A DNA stretch of 36,218 bases from Desulfobulbus sp. (GCA_011051875.1 DRKI01000151.1:1-36218), one strand, 5' to 3'. Positions 22,348-31,150 are shown, counted from the stretch's first letter. Program-made: numbers and translations. Notes: a model not told the origin generated them from the sequence alone.

Positions 22348-22506
22348 GCAAGCGGTCACAGGGCACCCCATCTGCACCCCCCTCGAACCTCCCGATATAC
22401 CAGGGATATATTGGTGAAGTTCGATCACGCACAGCTATGGCACCCTGCAACTGCTTACAAGTCCTGTATTGATCCGGAGTACCTGGATATTCCGTGATCA
22501 GGTACA
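22348..22506 (+). repeat. Dispersed intergenic repeat Y, copy 2
   Basis: It aligns with the reverse complement of 4043-4199. Identical blocks are AAGCGGTCACAGGGCAC, GTTCGATCACG and GTCCTGTATTGATCCGG. The central hairpin is kept but with different bases (ATATACC ... GGGATATAT here, ATACAC-G-GTGTAT there), which hints at selection on a structure or at a mobile-element origin. Confidence 0.65.
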
Positions 22507-22678
22507 AAACATCGGGCCATTGCCTTCCGTGATCAGTTACAATACAGGGCAGCAATGAAAAAACCTGATGATTTAATAGAGTTTTTCTGAAAAGTATTCT
22601 AACCTGACCCGAGCGATTTTCATGTTGTCCCTCTCCTCTCCGCCTTATGGCAGCAGGGAAACGGCAAAATGGAAATCC

Positions 22679-22776
22679 CGGAGAGTTTCACTCATCTGCA
22701 GGATTCAGGCTAAAAAAACCATTCATACTCGAGTATCTTTTTCCATTTGCAGATGGATGAAACGCTCAAGCCAGGT
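22679..22776. repeat. Inverted pair of GAAACGCTC repeats (copies F and B)
   Basis: Copy F (22679-22702, minus) and copy B (22741-22776, plus) face each other. The arms 22681-22700 and 22748-22767 can pair at 17 of 20 positions, leaving a 47-nt loop. Copy B has the intact form CCATTTGCAGATGGATGAAACG then CTCAAGCCAGGT. The arrangement resembles a REPIN-like unit. It is about 140 bp upstream of the barrel-protein gene. Confidence 0.6.
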
Positions 22777-22919
22777 CTCAATAAAAAACAGGGAAGCCGG
22801 GCAGAAAGCAGCTCTGCGGAACCGCAGACCGTCGTGGTCGCTGCTGCCCGGCACACCAGTAACCCAGCGCGGAGGAGGCGATTTTCTGAAATCGCGGCCT
22901 GCTTCCTGACCTCTTGACC

Positions 22920-24395
22920 ATGTTCCCGGCAAAACAAACCTTCATCGTCCTGCTGCTCGTCCTGCTGCTGCTCCCGGCAGGACGTGTCCTGGCCGACCGG
23001 TGCGACAGGGCCTGGAACTGGTTTCAGGAGGGTCTGGGGCTGTCCGACAACTCCAGCCGGGAAGCCTTCTGTTACCAGCGGGCGCTGGAGCTCTGTCCGG
23101 ATCTTGTCGAGGCCTATACCCGGCTGGGCGAGGTGTACCGGAACCAGGGCCGGGAACAGGCGGCCCTGGAGATCCTCCGCCGGGGCCGGATTCATGCACT
23201 GACCAGTGACAGCTTCATGCGCCGGCCCGGCTCCGGGAAGCTGTTCATCCAGCCGCTTGTCATCAGCGGCGAGATCTACCGCAGGCAGGGCAGGTACGAA
23301 GAGGCTGCCGCGGAACTCTCACGCGCCCTTGCCGTGGATCCCGACTCGCTGTTTGCCCAGAACCAGCTCCAGTACATCTACAAGAGACAGGATCGCTACG
23401 CCTCCATCCTGCCGCCGCGTATCCAGATGATGACCACGGCCATCTTTGCCCGCATCCCGGGCATGACCCTGCCCAGGGGAGGTCTGCTCATCGATGCCCA
23501 GTACCGGACCTGGATACAGACCGCGCCGGCCTTCGAGTACCAGCTGGCGGATACGGTCCCCTTCCTGCCCATGGATGTTCCGGAGCTGGACCTGCCCCAG
23601 GAGATTCCGTTCAACTTCGCACCGCTCCAGCGTAAATCGCAGGTCAACCTCTGGATCGCCGGCATCCGCTACGGTCTGACCAACGACCTCACCGTCGGCC
23701 TGATGCCCAAGGTCTTTTTCCGGGAGAGCGAGGTGCGCCTGGAAGCGTGGGACGAGGTGGCCACGCCCGAGGTCAGCGGATTCGGTGACACCGTGTTCCT
23801 GCTCAAGTATCGCCTGTACGGCCAGCGGCGGAACCATCTTTCCATCTATAACCTGCTCAGCATACCCACCGGTGACGAGAACGCCAATGGCCGGGACAAG
23901 GGAATTTTCCGCTGGATTCCACTTGGTTCCGGCAGCTTTGATTTCACGCCGGGCATCTCGTTCAGCAGCGGTCGGGATCCCTATACCATCCAGGGCAATA
24001 TCCAGTACCGGATTACCGACGGCGTGGAGGTGGGAGATGAACTGGACGCCAACCTGGCCTTGATCTGGCCCCTCAACAAGGCGGTCAACTCCCTGCTGGA
24101 GCTGAATTACCGCTGGCGTGGCGAGGCCAGGAAAAAGCAACGGATCATCCTGATGAAGGCCCGGCCGGAATTCATCGGGCCCTCCTTTGACCCGGTGGCG
24201 GCCGGAGCGGTGGAGGTCGATACCTGGTTCACGGAAGAAGGGGGCAGTACCCTGTTCCTGTCACCTGGTATGCAGTTCAGCCTGTCCGAGGGCCTGAAAC
24301 TGGAAGTCGGCCTCAAGATCCCGGTCATCAAGGAGGACAGCGGCTGGCAGGAGGGACTGGTCCTGCACCTGGGCCTGACCAAAACGATTTTCTGA
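22920..24395 (+). CDS. TPR plus outer-membrane beta-barrel protein
   Basis: This 491-residue protein has a signal peptide (FIVLLLVLLLLPAGRVLA) and about 130 residues of TPR-like helices (ALELCPDLVEAYTRLGEVYRNQGREQAALEILRRG, GEIYRRQGRYEEAAAELSRALAVDP). From about residue 170 there are alternating amphipathic strands: WIAGIRYGLTNDLTVGLMPKVFF, DTVFLLKYRLY, NHLSIYNLLSIPTGDE, SFDFTPGISFSS, GNIQYRITDGVEVG and SLLELNYRWRGE. The protein ends LHLGLTKTIF, with the aromatic C-terminus typical of BAM substrates. The pattern fits transporter-like outer-membrane barrels, but I cannot name the subfamily. ATG 22920 is the only ATG possible after an in-frame stop at 22887. TTG 22914 is an alternative. Neither has a clear ribosome-binding site. 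It starts the group that leads to the 12-haem cytochrome. Confidence 0.75.
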   Translation: MFPAKQTFIVLLLVLLLLPAGRVLADRCDRAWNWFQEGLGLSDNSSREAFCYQRALELCPDLVEAYTRLGEVYRNQGREQAALEILRRGRIHALTSDSFMRRPGSGKLFIQPLVISGEIYRRQGRYEEAAAELSRALAVDPDSLFAQNQLQYIYKRQDRYASILPPRIQMMTTAIFARIPGMTLPRGGLLIDAQYRTWIQTAPAFEYQLADTVPFLPMDVPELDLPQEIPFNFAPLQRKSQVNLWIAGIRYGLTNDLTVGLMPKVFFRESEVRLEAWDEVATPEVSGFGDTVFLLKYRLYGQRRNHLSIYNLLSIPTGDENANGRDKGIFRWIPLGSGSFDFTPGISFSSGRDPYTIQGNIQYRITDGVEVGDELDANLALIWPLNKAVNSLLELNYRWRGEARKKQRIILMKARPEFIGPSFDPVAAGAVEVDTWFTEEGGSTLFLSPGMQFSLSEGLKLEVGLKIPVIKEDSGWQEGLVLHLGLTKTIF

Positions 24396-24513
24396 TGCGA
24401 CTCCGGCCGGCAGGCTGATCGTCTCTTTACCTTCCGCGGGGCCGGACGGAGCGACGCGACGGACAATGCCCCGGCAGTGCGGGCCGGGAAAGGGTATAAA
24501 AGCCGTTACAATT

Positions 24514-24550
24514 TTCCATTTGCGGATGGGTAAAACGCTCAATTTAGGGT
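24514..24550 (+). repeat. GAAACGCTC repeat, copy C (diverged)
   Basis: It reads TTCCATTTGCGGATGGG then TAAAACGCTCAATTTAGGGT, so the core is AAAACGCTC. It sits about 100 bp upstream of the second beta-helix gene, in the same orientation as that gene, within the 251-bp gap 24396-24646. The rest of the gap has no gene-like frame. Confidence 0.55.
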
Positions 24551-24646
24551 ATTCTGTGATGCGGTACGTCTGTCGCGGCCTCGGGTAGCGGAACAGCGTG
24601 ATCCCGGTGGCCGGCATAGTAAACTCAACAGCGATCCGAACTCCCC

Positions 24647-25897
24647 TTGCAGAAAGCGTCTCCTGATATAACCGCCCGTTTTCTGGCGGTCTTCCTCGGG
24701 CTCAGCGTCCTGGTGGCGCAACCCTGCCCGGCACTGGAGTCTTCCCCTGGCCCGGCCATTGTCCTGGAGGACAACACCGTGTTCCGGAACAATCGCAGCG
24801 GCATCAGGGTGCGGGGCTCTCTGCCCGTCGCCATCAGTGGCGGCAGGATCTACCGGAACGGCCGGGCCGGCATCAACCTCCAGGACCAGGCAGATGTCAC
24901 GGTCAGGCGATGCAATGTCTTTGCCAATCACAACGCCGGCATCAACATGAGAAACGCGTACCGTTTCATCCTCGACAGGAGCGCTGTTCACCAGAATGGA
25001 ACCGGCGGCCTGCGGATACGGACCGCGGCCGGCCGCACCCGGGCCGCAGTCACCGACAGCCGTATCTTCCACAATCACCAGGACGGCATCCTGTCCTGGC
25101 CGGCCGGGGATTCCGCAGTGCAACTGACCCTCCGGGACAACAGGATCTTTCAGAACCGGAAGGCCGGCATCCGGGTGGAAAACAGGACCACGCTCACGGC
25201 AGCGGATAACCGGATCCGCGAAAACGGCACTGCCGGCATCTCCTCGTGGAGCAACGGTGACTCCGTGCCCCTGCTCGACATCCATCGCAACACCATCGCC
25301 TTCAACCGTGGCTCGGGCATCAACATCGACAGCGGCACGACCGGGGAGAAGGCGATCAGCAATAACTGGATCCACAACAACCTGCGGGCCGGCATCGCCT
25401 GCGGCATCATCGGCTCGTCCCGGCCAAGCCGGGTCAACATCAGGATCCTCAACAACACCATTGTCGGTAACGGCAGTGACGAAGAGGGCGCCGGCATCCG
25501 CTCCGACGCGGGTGGCGCGGTGACGATCATCAACAATATCATCGCCTACAACTTCACATCCGGAATCCTCACCACGGACTGCGGCATCTATTCCCACAAC
25601 CTGCTCTTTGCCAACGGCGAGGCGCCCAACTGCTGCACCGACCAGGACAAGATCCCTTTCTGGGTCGAAAAAATCCAGTATGCCAGCTGTTCCGGCCGTG
25701 GCAGCGGTGACCTGATCACTGATCCCCTGTTTGTCGACCCGGACCGGTACGACTTCTTTCTCCGGCCCGACTCCCCGGCCCGTGGAACGGGCAAGGACAT
25801 CTACGAATCTCTCTCCCGCGGCACCGACATGGGCGCCACCGGCGGTCCCGACGGATTCAGGCGGGAAAAGACGGTCCCGGAGGAGCAGGATCAATGA
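24647..25897 (+). CDS. Secreted right-handed beta-helix protein
   Basis: This 416-residue exported protein is built largely of PbH1-like turns. Examples are VFRNNRSGIRVRG, IYRNGRAGINLQD, VFANHNAGINMRN, VHQNGTGGLRI, IFHNHQDGILSW, IFQNRKAGIRVE, IRENGTAGISSW, IAFNRGSGINID, IHNNLRAGIAC and NTIVGNGSDEEGAGI. It ends with LITDPLFVDPDRYDFFLRPDSPARGTG, the usual closing block of the family. The start is taken as TTG 24647 because two in-frame stops lie at 24617-24622 and no ATG follows before the signal peptide (ITARFLAVFLGLSVLVAQPCPA). No Shine-Dalgarno sequence is visible. No catalytic residues are recognisable. Its last codon overlaps the cytochrome start (ATGA), so the two are co-translated. Confidence 0.85.
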   Translation: MQKASPDITARFLAVFLGLSVLVAQPCPALESSPGPAIVLEDNTVFRNNRSGIRVRGSLPVAISGGRIYRNGRAGINLQDQADVTVRRCNVFANHNAGINMRNAYRFILDRSAVHQNGTGGLRIRTAAGRTRAAVTDSRIFHNHQDGILSWPAGDSAVQLTLRDNRIFQNRKAGIRVENRTTLTAADNRIRENGTAGISSWSNGDSVPLLDIHRNTIAFNRGSGINIDSGTTGEKAISNNWIHNNLRAGIACGIIGSSRPSRVNIRILNNTIVGNGSDEEGAGIRSDAGGAVTIINNIIAYNFTSGILTTDCGIYSHNLLFANGEAPNCCTDQDKIPFWVEKIQYASCSGRGSGDLITDPLFVDPDRYDFFLRPDSPARGTGKDIYESLSRGTDMGATGGPDGFRREKTVPEEQDQ

Positions 25898-26808
25898 AGG
25901 CAGGGACAGCCGCGGCGCGAGACCGCCGTCAACCGGTACCCCCATGCATTCTCCTGGTCTGCCTGGGGCTTGTCGCCGTCCTGGCCGGATGCACCGCCCC
26001 GGCCGGCAAGGACGACACCGGCCGGAACGAAGAATCAGCATCCATCTACCGGCAGGTTCCCAGGCCTCCCTCCCGGCAGCAGTGCATCCGGTGTCACCCG
26101 GTGATCGCCAATCTCCTCCGGACCAATGGCGGCAAGCACGGCCGGGTGGACTGCCGCCAGTGCCACCTGCAGTACCACACCTACGTGCCCGGCAAGACCA
26201 GGCGAGAGGACATTCTGCCCAAATGCACCCGTTGCCACGACCATCCGCACGGCCCCACCCTGACCCGTTGCACCAGCTGCCACCAGGAGGCGCACACCCC
26301 CCTGGACATCCCGGCCAGCCGGGCCCTGGCCAACGGCTGCTATGTCTGTCATCCAAAGATCGACAAGGACATCAAGACCTTCACCACCCAGCACACGCGA
26401 CTCTACTGCACATCCTGTCACCACACGCGGCACGGCTACATCCCCCGGTGCACCCAGTGCCACCAGCCCCACCGGGGAACACCGCCCATGGCCGGCGCCA
26501 TCCGGCCGGACCAGGATCCACTGAACCGGTGCACATCCTGTCATAACCCGCACCGTGCCCTGAATGTCCATTTTCCCCCCACCACCGACAACTCGACCTG
26601 CGCCCTCTGCCACCGCAACGCCTACACCCAGCTCAAGAGCAGCGGCACCAGGCATGCCGCCTTCCACTGTGTCAAGTGCCACCCGGGCCGGCACAAGACC
26701 ATCAAACGGTGTACCCAGTGCCACGGCGAGCCGCACCCGCCCAGGCTGACGGAAAACTACCGCACCTGCGGCAAGTGCCACGGCATAGCGCATTCCATTG
26801 TCCGATGA
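25894..26808 (+). CDS. Twelve-haem c-type cytochrome lipoprotein
   Basis: This 304-residue lipoprotein has the lipobox LAGC with Cys33 and 12 C-x-x-C-H haem-binding motifs. They start at residues 64, 87, 111, 126, 149, 172, 186, 213, 236, 259, 273 and 292. His-rich spacers (HHTRHGY, HNPHRAL) can supply distal ligands. It is likely anchored in a membrane facing the periplasm or the cell surface, where it would pass electrons. The arrangement does not match a family I can name. It starts with a 4-bp overlap (ATGA) with the beta-helix gene and has GGAGGAG 7 bp upstream. It overlaps the DUF1566 gene by 4 bp. Together with the barrel protein upstream, this resembles a porin-cytochrome layout, but that is inference. 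Confidence 0.92.
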   Translation: MKAGTAAARDRRQPVPPCILLVCLGLVAVLAGCTAPAGKDDTGRNEESASIYRQVPRPPSRQQCIRCHPVIANLLRTNGGKHGRVDCRQCHLQYHTYVPGKTRREDILPKCTRCHDHPHGPTLTRCTSCHQEAHTPLDIPASRALANGCYVCHPKIDKDIKTFTTQHTRLYCTSCHHTRHGYIPRCTQCHQPHRGTPPMAGAIRPDQDPLNRCTSCHNPHRALNVHFPPTTDNSTCALCHRNAYTQLKSSGTRHAAFHCVKCHPGRHKTIKRCTQCHGEPHPPRLTENYRTCGKCHGIAHSIVR

Positions 26809-28016
26809 GCAGTATGATTGCAATCACGCACAATCCGGACAGGCCAAAAGCCGTCCCGTCCCGCCGCAACAGCACCACTCCCGCGATCCCGCCTGCAGGG
26901 CGTCCCCTGCTCCTTGTCCTGCTCCTGCTGCTCTGGCCGCCGTGTCCGGCAGCCGCCGGAAGGCCGGCGGACAGCCCGGACGCTGCCTGGCCGGTGCATG
27001 TGCCGGACACAGGCCAGGAGACCTGTTACGACAACCAGCAGCGCATCGGGTGCCCGTCCCCCGGTGCCCCGTTTTACGGTCAGGATGCGGAGTACCTGGT
27101 CAACCGGCCGCAGTGTGAAAAAAACGTCGTGGCCGGCGCCACCCTGCTCGTCGATCAGGTCACCGGACTCACGTGGCAGGTCCGGCCGGCGCCGAATGCA
27201 ATGGACTGGAGCGCGGCCCTGGATTATGCCGGGGCCCTGACCCTGGACGGCAAGACCGACTGGCGGCTGCCCGAGAGCAGGGAACTGCGGACGATCATGG
27301 CCTTTGGCCGGATGGACCGGAAAAGAAAAACCGGGGCATGCGGATTCGTTCCGCCGGCAGCCCCCCCCTGCTTCTGGTCCGCCACCACCAGGAAGTATCC
27401 TGCACTCAACGCCCAGGATGTCTGTCTCGGAGACATCAACCAGGTGCGGGACACGAACAAGGAAGACAGGAGGTGGGTGCTGGCCGTGCGGGGCACCAGG
27501 CTTCCGGGCCCCGTGTTCCGGGACAACAACGATGGAACCGTGACCGATCTCAGCACCGGCCTCGTATGGCAGCAGACAGAGACCCGGCCCATGACCTGGC
27601 AGCAGGCCCTGGCCTACTGCGAGGGGCTTGAGCTGGCCGGCCAGCGGGACTGGCGGCTGCCATCGATCAGAGAGCTGCAGACCCTGATCGACCCCCGGCG
27701 GCAGGAACCGGCCCTTGATACCAGGCTCTTTCCGGGCTGCCGGCCGGAGCCCTACTGGTCATCCACCACCAGAAGCGACCGCCCCGCCTTTGCCTGGACC
27801 ATGGACTTTGCCACCGGCCGCGAATACGACGGCGGCTACAAGCTCCGGCACTACCCGGTCAGGGCGGTCCGGGGCGGCCAGGTGGAACATCGCCGGCCGG
27901 TCCTGGAGAACGGACCGCCCCATCCTGGCCCTCGGCCAGGGGATAAAACCATCCGTCCCTTCCCGAGACCGGACAGGGACGATGAATTCCTGGAACCCAG
28001 GCCCCTGGAGATGTGA
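26805..28016 (+). CDS. Secreted protein with two DUF1566 (Lcl) domains
   Basis: This 403-residue protein has a long basic n-region and a hydrophobic signal stretch (LLLVLLLLLWPPCPAAA). Two copies of the DUF1566/Lcl C-terminal-type module follow. Copy 1 runs over about residues 100-230, with LTWQVRP, WSAALDYAGAL, DWRLPESREL and CFWSATT. Copy 2 runs over about 235-365, with GLVWQQTE, TWQQALAYCEGLELAG, DWRLPSIREL and YWSSTT. Each ends in a VLAVRG or VRAVRG strand. Family members occur in surface proteins near cytochromes in deltaproteobacteria and may bind carbohydrate (a C-type-lectin-like fold is suspected). The C-terminal 40 residues are Pro/Arg-rich. It overlaps the cytochrome gene by 4 bp. 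It ends 12 bp from the convergent beta-helix gene, with no terminator hairpin visible. Confidence 0.8.
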   Translation: MSSMIAITHNPDRPKAVPSRRNSTTPAIPPAGRPLLLVLLLLLWPPCPAAAGRPADSPDAAWPVHVPDTGQETCYDNQQRIGCPSPGAPFYGQDAEYLVNRPQCEKNVVAGATLLVDQVTGLTWQVRPAPNAMDWSAALDYAGALTLDGKTDWRLPESRELRTIMAFGRMDRKRKTGACGFVPPAAPPCFWSATTRKYPALNAQDVCLGDINQVRDTNKEDRRWVLAVRGTRLPGPVFRDNNDGTVTDLSTGLVWQQTETRPMTWQQALAYCEGLELAGQRDWRLPSIRELQTLIDPRRQEPALDTRLFPGCRPEPYWSSTTRSDRPAFAWTMDFATGREYDGGYKLRHYPVRAVRGGQVEHRRPVLENGPPHPGPRPGDKTIRPFPRPDRDDEFLEPRPLEM

Positions 28017-28028
28017 AGAGGCGAGACT

Positions 28029-31000
28029 CTATCTGCCCGCGGCCGGATAATGATATCCCAGGTCCGCGGGCCCCGTGTCCCGTGTCCTGTCCGTCCTGGT
28101 CGTTGAACCGGCCAGCCCCAGGTCTGCCGCCTTCCCCGATCCTGCGTCCACGGCCGGACTGGTCTCCTGCTGACCGCTCGCCGGCTGGCTCAGGAAATAG
28201 CCTCCGTTCTGCTGTCCGGACAGGGCCGTGAACAGGGGATCTCCGGATATCGACCCCGGGCCGGCCTCACAATCCATGTAGTCGTTGGTGTTGTGCCAGA
28301 CCAGGTTGTTCCTGTTGAGCAGCTTTACGCCCGGTTTCTCGAAGTCTTCCGGCCCGATGTAGTTTACGATCCCCTGGGTGCCGTTATTGGTGATGATGTT
28401 GTTCTCCACCACGGCCGTGAACGTTGCCGGCTGCGGATAGCCGAGGATAAGACCGCCGCCCCGTCTCCGGACCCCCACCCGGTTGTTGGAATCAATGGTG
28501 TTGGAGGTGATGACGACCTTGCTGAGATTGAAGGAGGCCACCTGCACCCCCAGGTGTGCATTGTTCACCACCAGGTTGTTGTGAATGACAATATCAGGTC
28601 CCGGGTACATCTTGATAGTGGACAGCGGACTGATCACGATTCCATCCACGTTGTCATAGACCTGGTTGCCCTCGATCCTCGGTGCCGCGACTTCCCTGGC
28701 GCCGATGCCGATCCGGTTACCGTGGACCAGGTTGCGGTCGATCCAGGGAGCGGCCTTGCCCCTGCAGCCGATCCCGACAATCCTGTTGTCAAAGACCTCG
28801 TTCCCATAGACATGGGCGGTGGAATCCTTGCCATTGCCGATACCGACCTTGTTATCGTAGATCCGGTTGCCGTGGACCCTGGTCTTCCCGGTCAGGCCGG
28901 GGGAGCCATGGATGCCGATGCCGTGAAAATTGCCGGTGATCCTGTTGTTGACAATCTCGGGCGCCGAGTCCCAGATATTGATGCCGTGCCCCAGGTTGCC
29001 CGTACCTCCGCCGGTGATGACAAAACCTTCCAGGCGGCCTGCCCGGTCACCCAGGTAGAGAAAGGCCACCGTGTTCTTGTCGCCCTTCTGGCTGCCGCCG
29101 TCAATGACCGGCCAGTCCCTGCCGATGAGATTGACGCTCTTGTCAATGATCAGCAGCTCCCGGTAATGACCGCCGGTGACAATGATGTCGTCGCCCGGCT
29201 GGGCGGCGTCGATGGCCGACTGGATGGTGGGATATTCCTCCGGGACCCGCCGCCGGCCGCCGGCCGCCGGGCTGGAGGTATTCACGTAGACCACTGCGGG
29301 ACTGCTCGTCGCCTTGCCGTCACTGACAGTCAGCCGGACCGTGTAGCAGCCATTGACATCGACCAGGAACGAGGTGTTGACCGCTGCCGGATCGGAGATG
29401 GCGGCGCGGCTGCCGGCCGGCCGGTAGAGCAGCTCCCAGTGGTAGCTGAGGGGATCACCGTCCGGATCCCTGCTGGCGCTGCCGTACAGGGTGATGGTAT
29501 CGCCGACCGAAACCTGGGAGATGACATCGCCGATACTGGCCCTGGGCGGCCTGTTTTCCGGCACCGTGATCGTGACCGCATCAGGCTGGCTTACATTACC
29601 CCAGCGGTCGGTCACCACGAGTTGGGCAACATATTCACCCGGCCTGTCGGCCCTGAACCAGGTCCTGGCCCGGCCGGGCTTGCGGAGCCTGGCCTTGCTG
29701 TCCGCGGGACGGGCACTCAGCTTCCACTGCCAGGTTATCTGGTCACCGTCCGGATCCCTGCTCTGCCGGCCGTCCAGGATCACCCGCTGCCCGACGGTCA
29801 CCTCCCGGTCCGGGCCTGCCACGGCAACCGGCGGCCGGTCGGTAGCCCTCTTCTCTGCCAGGGCACCGGGACCGCCGTAGACCCCCATGTCGTTGACCTC
29901 GCTACCCAGGGATGGCGGGAAGTTGACATCATTGAACCGGGGATCGGGATCGCCGGCGTCGATGGCCGGAGAGCCGGGCCGGAGATGAAAATCGTGGCCG
30001 GCCATGTCCCGGTACAGCGGGTCGGCAATGATATTGCCACTGCGACGGTAGCTCGTCTCGCTCTCGTAGCCGTTGAACTGCGGCTTGACGCACCAGAGAT
30101 ACGACGGGTCGCAATCGCCGGTCCTGTTGTTGGCATAGAGCAGGTTGCGTGAATAGCCCCTGCCGTAGGCCCGGATACCGGCATCAATGTTGTGGGTGAT
30201 GATATTGTTCCGGATATCGGCCCTGCCTTCGGGATCGTCGATCACCACCCCGGACTGGCCATTGGCGACCACCGTGTTGTTGACCACCTCGATGGGCGCC
30301 AGGACGCCCCGTATCCCGGAACGGCCGTTTCCGTATATGAGGTTGTTATGGACCACCGCCACCGCGGCCCTGGCATTGATCCCGGATCGTCTGTTGCCGT
30401 GGATTTCGTTGTTGCGCACCGTGATCCGCGAAATGGGCAGCTTGGAGCTGCCTATGCCCGAATAGCCGTTGCCGGTGATGACGTTGCCGGTGATCTCCAG
30501 GGTTGACCCCTTCTGGGCAAAGACCCCGGCCTGGATATTGGCGGTGATGCGGTTGCCGATGATATGCGCTGCGCTGGCGCTGCAGTAGATGCCCGAGGGC
30601 TCGTTTTCCCTGATGATATTGTTGCGGATCAGGGGTGAACTCTTTTTGCAGTAGATGCCGGAGCCCATATCCTCGTCGCCCGTGGTACGCAGAGAGCCGT
30701 GGATGATGGTGAAGCCGTCCAGAACCGCTCCGTCGGCTCCAACCACCACCGGCCCCTTATCCCGGGCCCCGTCAATCACGGTGACGAACCCCTCCCTGTC
30801 CCGCCTGGAAAAGTCCGCGTTCCAGCCACCCTCCAGGATAACGCCCTTCTTGAGGGTGATATGCTCAAAATAGGTCCCGGCCGCGACCTGCACCGTATCG
30901 CCGGGCGAGGCCGCATCCAGGGCCTTCTGGATTGTCGGATAATGCGCCGGAACCCTGAGCCGGGTTCCGGCCTGGATCCAGGTACTCCCCAGAAACGGAA

Positions 31001-31052
31001 CCAGGAGGACCACGGTCGCGACAGTGAAAAAAAATCTGTTGATTGTCATCAT
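28029..31052 (-). CDS. Giant secreted beta-helix protein with central PKD-like domains
   Basis: This 1007-residue exported protein has a signal peptide to about residue 28. Residues about 33-390 form a right-handed beta-helix with PbH1 turns (IIRENEPSGIYC, ITANIQAGVFA, VITGNGYSGIG, EIHGNRRSGINA) and the closing ADPLYRDMAGHDFHLRPGSP. Residues about 405-595 hold two PKD/K319-like domains. Each has VGDTITLYGSASRDPDGDPLSYHW-type motifs and VRLTVSDG or AQLVVTDR. Residues about 600-990 form a second beta-helix (PEEYPTIQSAIDAAQPGDD, RITGNFHGIGI, VFDNRIVGIGC, VYDNVDGIVI). The two helices open with the same VPxxYPTIQxAxDAAxPGD block, which suggests internal duplication. It probably lies at the surface and binds or cleaves glycan. 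No catalytic triad is clear. It is co-oriented with two more beta-helix genes upstream. Confidence 0.88.
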   Translation of the reverse strand: MMTINRFFFTVATVVLLVPFLGSTWIQAGTRLRVPAHYPTIQKALDAASPGDTVQVAAGTYFEHITLKKGVILEGGWNADFSRRDREGFVTVIDGARDKGPVVVGADGAVLDGFTIIHGSLRTTGDEDMGSGIYCKKSSPLIRNNIIRENEPSGIYCSASAAHIIGNRITANIQAGVFAQKGSTLEITGNVITGNGYSGIGSSKLPISRITVRNNEIHGNRRSGINARAAVAVVHNNLIYGNGRSGIRGVLAPIEVVNNTVVANGQSGVVIDDPEGRADIRNNIITHNIDAGIRAYGRGYSRNLLYANNRTGDCDPSYLWCVKPQFNGYESETSYRRSGNIIADPLYRDMAGHDFHLRPGSPAIDAGDPDPRFNDVNFPPSLGSEVNDMGVYGGPGALAEKRATDRPPVAVAGPDREVTVGQRVILDGRQSRDPDGDQITWQWKLSARPADSKARLRKPGRARTWFRADRPGEYVAQLVVTDRWGNVSQPDAVTITVPENRPPRASIGDVISQVSVGDTITLYGSASRDPDGDPLSYHWELLYRPAGSRAAISDPAAVNTSFLVDVNGCYTVRLTVSDGKATSSPAVVYVNTSSPAAGGRRRVPEEYPTIQSAIDAAQPGDDIIVTGGHYRELLIIDKSVNLIGRDWPVIDGGSQKGDKNTVAFLYLGDRAGRLEGFVITGGGTGNLGHGINIWDSAPEIVNNRITGNFHGIGIHGSPGLTGKTRVHGNRIYDNKVGIGNGKDSTAHVYGNEVFDNRIVGIGCRGKAAPWIDRNLVHGNRIGIGAREVAAPRIEGNQVYDNVDGIVISPLSTIKMYPGPDIVIHNNLVVNNAHLGVQVASFNLSKVVITSNTIDSNNRVGVRRRGGGLILGYPQPATFTAVVENNIITNNGTQGIVNYIGPEDFEKPGVKLLNRNNLVWHNTNDYMDCEAGPGSISGDPLFTALSGQQNGGYFLSQPASGQQETSPAVDAGSGKAADLGLAGSTTRTDRTRDTGPADLGYHYPAAGR

Positions 31053-31150
31053 GGTTGCCTGAAATCAGGAAACTTTTCATTGATGTTGCGGCTGTGACGG
31101 TCTGCCCTGGTCCCGCCATGCCGGTTTATACCTGGTCTCAATCGAGGGTT

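Larger units (their letters stand above)
22180..22919. other. Repeat-rich intergenic region after the sulfur-carrier operon
   Basis: This 740-bp stretch has no convincing gene on either strand. It holds repeat Y copy 2 (22348-22506), two short CCGTGATC-type segments (22493-22506 and 22528-22543), and an inverted pair of GAAACGCTC repeats (22679-22776) with a 12-bp palindrome, ATACTCGAGTAT, at 22725-22736 between them. A GGAGGAGG purine run at 22871-22878 is followed by an in-frame stop (TGA at 22887), so it does not serve the next gene. No hairpin with a T-run marks a terminator. Confidence 0.6.

Noticed and set aside
22430-22470. TGGCACCC-type sequence in repeat Y as a sigma-54 promoter
   Set aside because: The spacing from GG to the downstream GC does not fit the fixed 10-bp interval, and the second copy has the same misfit.
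27990-28060. Bidirectional terminator between the convergent DUF1566 and beta-helix genes
   Set aside because: Only 12 bp separates the stops, and no GC-rich stem with a T-run was found on either strand.
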